Source: Gemmatimonadota bacterium (lineage in GTDB: Bacteria; Gemmatimonadota; Gemmatimonadetes; Gemmatimonadales; GWC2-71-9). Taken from it: a stretch of 6,652 bases of DNA. Numbering within the stretch: the stretch's first letter is position 1; each line of letters starts with the position of its first letter. Below are positions 5,042-6,652 of the stretch, in pieces. The stretch is taken from positions 1 to 6,652 of the forward strand of contig QHUQ01000038.1 of NCBI GenBank assembly GCA_003221985.1, given 5' to 3'. Both the position numbers and the translations under genes were made by a program. The notes under the pieces are model-generated. The model saw nothing but the letters and a program-made list of their open reading frames with translations, was not told the origin of the DNA and did no database searches.

Positions 5042-6484
5042 ATGAAGCGTCACGCATCGTGCATCCTGATCCTGTCTCTCGTCGGGCTATCGCTCCAGGG
5101 CTGCCAGGATCAACCAGCGCTGACGGAGTCACGCCCCGGCGGCGCACTCGCTGCGAGCGTCGCATCACCTGAATCCAGCGGCCGCCACATCGTCGTCTTC
5201 TCGTCCGAGCGTATCCCCACCGACTTCGGGGCACGCGTCGCGCAGCTGGGCGGCTCGATTGAGAGCGCGCTCGACAGCATCGGCGTCGCCGCAGTGACCG
5301 GGCTGTCAGAAGTCGCAGCGACCGAGCTGGGGGCCAACGCGGACATCCGCGCGGTGGAGCCCGACCCAATGACCAGCCCGCGGGATGACGGCGAGGCCAT
5401 CGACGATCTCGCCGATGAGGCCGTGAACGAGGCTGCCGTGCCCGCCGATGCCACCGCGTCCCCGACCGCGGCGCAATTTTACGCGCGGCAGTGGAACCTG
5501 CGAGCGGTGTTCGCCCCCGAGGCGTGGGCGGCAGGCCACCTTGGCTCGCGTGACGTCGTGGTCGCGATCCTCGACACCGGCATCGACTATGCGAACCCGG
5601 ATCTCGCGGGGCTCGTGGATCTCGACCACTCGATTTCGCTGGTGCCCGAGGACGTGACACGGCATTACCCGGGTCGGCTGCCGTTCAGTGATCTATTCTG
5701 GCATGGAACAGCCGTCGCATCCGCCGTGGCGAGCAATGCGAGCATCTTGGCGGGCGTCAACCGGTACGTCACGCTGCTCGCCGTGAAGGTTGCCGACTCC
5801 ACGAACAACCACACGGTCGGCCGGCTGATCAGCGGAATCGTGTACGCTGCCGACCAGGGCGCCGACGTAATCAACCTCAGCAGAGGCAGCCAGCGCGACA
5901 AGAGCCAGAGCCCCGGTTTCGTGGCGGCATGGGAGCGCGCGGTGAACTACGCGTTCCGCAAGGGCGCGCTCGTCGTCAGCGTCGCCTTCAACGACGCCGC
6001 CGACCTCGATCACAACGGCAACATCGTGCGGATGCCCTGCGAAGCCGCCAACGCGATCTGTGTCTCAGCCACCGGGCCGACCGGCGCGGCCGGCATCAAC
6101 GGGCCGTGGGTAGACGTTGATGCAATCGCTCCATACAGCGCTTTCGGTCGCTCGGCCGTCAGCGTAGCAGCGCCGGGAGGAGCGGGCGAGGTAGGTCAGT
6201 TCAGGCGATTCTGGTCATTGTGCACGACGACTCCGAGCGCAACCACGGGAGCGCCGGCATGTCGCGCGCACCAGCCCATCGCGCAGGGCGCCGGCACAAG
6301 CTTCGCGGCGCCCACCGTCGCCGGGCTCGCGGCGCTCCTCGTGGCACAACTGGGGCATGGCAATCCCGCGCTAATCAGGGCCCGGATTCTCCAGTCAGCC
6401 GACGACCTCGGCCAGCCCGGAACCGATCCCTATTACGGGAAGGGGCGCATCAACGTCGCGCGCGCGCTGGGGCTCATTCAGTAG
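5042..6484 (+). CDS. Lipoprotein subtilisin-like serine protease (peptidase S8)
   Basis: 480 residues. A lipoprotein signal ends in LQGC with Cys21 as the lipid-anchored residue. Residues about 48-108 read as an inhibitor I9-type propeptide (RHIVVFSSE ... AAVTGLS ... DIRAVEPDP). An acidic Asp/Glu/Ala linker at about 114-137 follows and is a plausible place for propeptide removal. The S8 domain covers about 146-478 with the full triad: Asp178 in AILDTGID, His221 in WHGTAVASAVA and Ser420 in GAGTSFAAPTVAGLAALL. Asn317 aligns with the oxyanion-hole Asn, but the usual A-G-N is here A-F-N. Cysteine pairs 333/340 and 394/407 could form disulfides. The reaction is hydrolysis of peptide bonds outside the cytoplasm; the substrate is unknown. 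No C-terminal anchoring domain follows, so the lipid anchor is the only retention signal, and propeptide cleavage would release the catalytic part from it. The 3' end overlaps the converging - strand gene by 7 bp. Confidence 0.93.
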   Translation: MKRHASCILILSLVGLSLQGCQDQPALTESRPGGALAASVASPESSGRHIVVFSSERIPTDFGARVAQLGGSIESALDSIGVAAVTGLSEVAATELGANADIRAVEPDPMTSPRDDGEAIDDLADEAVNEAAVPADATASPTAAQFYARQWNLRAVFAPEAWAAGHLGSRDVVVAILDTGIDYANPDLAGLVDLDHSISLVPEDVTRHYPGRLPFSDLFWHGTAVASAVASNASILAGVNRYVTLLAVKVADSTNNHTVGRLISGIVYAADQGADVINLSRGSQRDKSQSPGFVAAWERAVNYAFRKGALVVSVAFNDAADLDHNGNIVRMPCEAANAICVSATGPTGAAGINGPWVDVDAIAPYSAFGRSAVSVAAPGGAGEVGQFRRFWSLCTTTPSATTGAPACRAHQPIAQGAGTSFAAPTVAGLAALLVAQLGHGNPALIRARILQSADDLGQPGTDPYYGKGRINVARALGLIQ

Positions 6485-6652
6485 GCGAGGTATGGCTTGA
6501 GGATGTCCTGCAGCGGGCAGATGAACCCCGGCAGCACGTCCTCGCCGTTGAGCGAGTCGTCGTTCCCGTGGACCGACAGGCTGCCGTCCTGCCGGTAGAC
6601 GCGCGCCTCCCGCACTACGGGATCGCCACGCAGTACTACGCAAACACCCATC
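6478..6652 (-). CDS. Uma2-like (DUF820) protein, C-terminal part
   Basis: Reading the - strand from the right edge gives an open frame of at least 57 codons that ends with TGA at 6480-6478. The translation contains DPVVREARVYRQDGS and later GEDVLPGFICPLQDIL. This is the typical end of Uma2-family proteins: a V-Y-R-x-D-G strand, then L-x-G-E-D-V-L-P-G-F and a short hydrophobic C-terminal helix. The family has a PD-(D/E)XK-type nuclease fold and is mostly uncharacterised. The catalytic part would lie beyond the window. An ATG occurs at 6651, but it falls inside the expected domain and is probably an internal Met. The segment where family members usually show a Y-W or V-W core reads VCVVLRGDP, so the gene may be diverged or damaged upstream. 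It converges on the protease gene with a 7-bp overlap and no terminator between them. Confidence 0.6.
   Translation of the reverse strand, partial: MGVCVVLRGDPVVREARVYRQDGSLSVHGNDDSLNGEDVLPGFICPLQDILKPYLAY

Noticed and set aside
4944..5660. 238-residue - strand frame over the FN3/protease junction
   Set aside because: It is extremely Arg-rich, and the opposite strand carries a strong ribosome site and a complete S8 protease.
6395..6643. 82-residue - strand frame at the right end in another phase
   Set aside because: It is Arg/Ala-rich and runs into the protease gene. The neighbouring - strand phase has the Uma2-type VLPGF ending and stops at the protease end.

Overview
The window is GC-rich bacterial DNA that carries almost nothing but exported proteins. 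Five genes lie on the + strand, and the end of a sixth lies on the - strand. The best guess for the host is Gemmatimonadota or a neighbouring soil/environmental phylum. The reasons are the mix of Big_2 plus RCC1 repeats with C-x9-C-W cores, FN3 repeats with a W-x-D-N-S-x-x-E signature, lipoprotein subtilases, and a C-terminal GNxNGxYDxGDFRAYL motif that I associate from memory with that phylum. This is an assignment by protein style, not by a marker gene.

Layout. (1) Positions 2-1483: the 3' part of a surface or secreted protein with two Big_2 Ig-like domains followed by a seven-blade RCC1-type propeller. It is closed by a strong intrinsic terminator at 1511-1543. (2) Positions 1624-3501: a secreted 625-residue protein with a signal peptide, a PPC domain, a six-blade NHL-like propeller, a He_PIG Ig domain and a dockerin-like C-terminal motif. 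(3) Positions 3498-3893: a 131-residue lipoprotein whose ATG overlaps the previous stop (ATGA). (4) Positions 4033-5007: a lipoprotein with three FN3-type repeats. (5) Positions 5042-6484: a lipoprotein subtilase (peptidase S8) with an I9-like propeptide. (6) Positions 6478-6652, - strand: the C-terminal part of a Uma2-like protein, converging on the protease gene and overlapping it by 7 bp. No RNA genes, insertion sequences or CRISPR arrays were seen. The two longest spaces between genes are about 140 bp each.

How the genes may work together. Genes 2-5 run in one direction with short gaps and sit after a terminator, so they may form one transcription unit. All four products are predicted to leave the cytoplasm, and three of them are lipid-anchored. 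The tightest link is between gene 2 (dockerin-like tail) and gene 3 (small beta-rich lipoprotein). The overlapping start suggests translational coupling, and the pairing suggests, by inference only, an anchoring system resembling dockerin/cohesin. The protease could mature or turn over the neighbouring exported proteins, but nothing in the sequence proves this.
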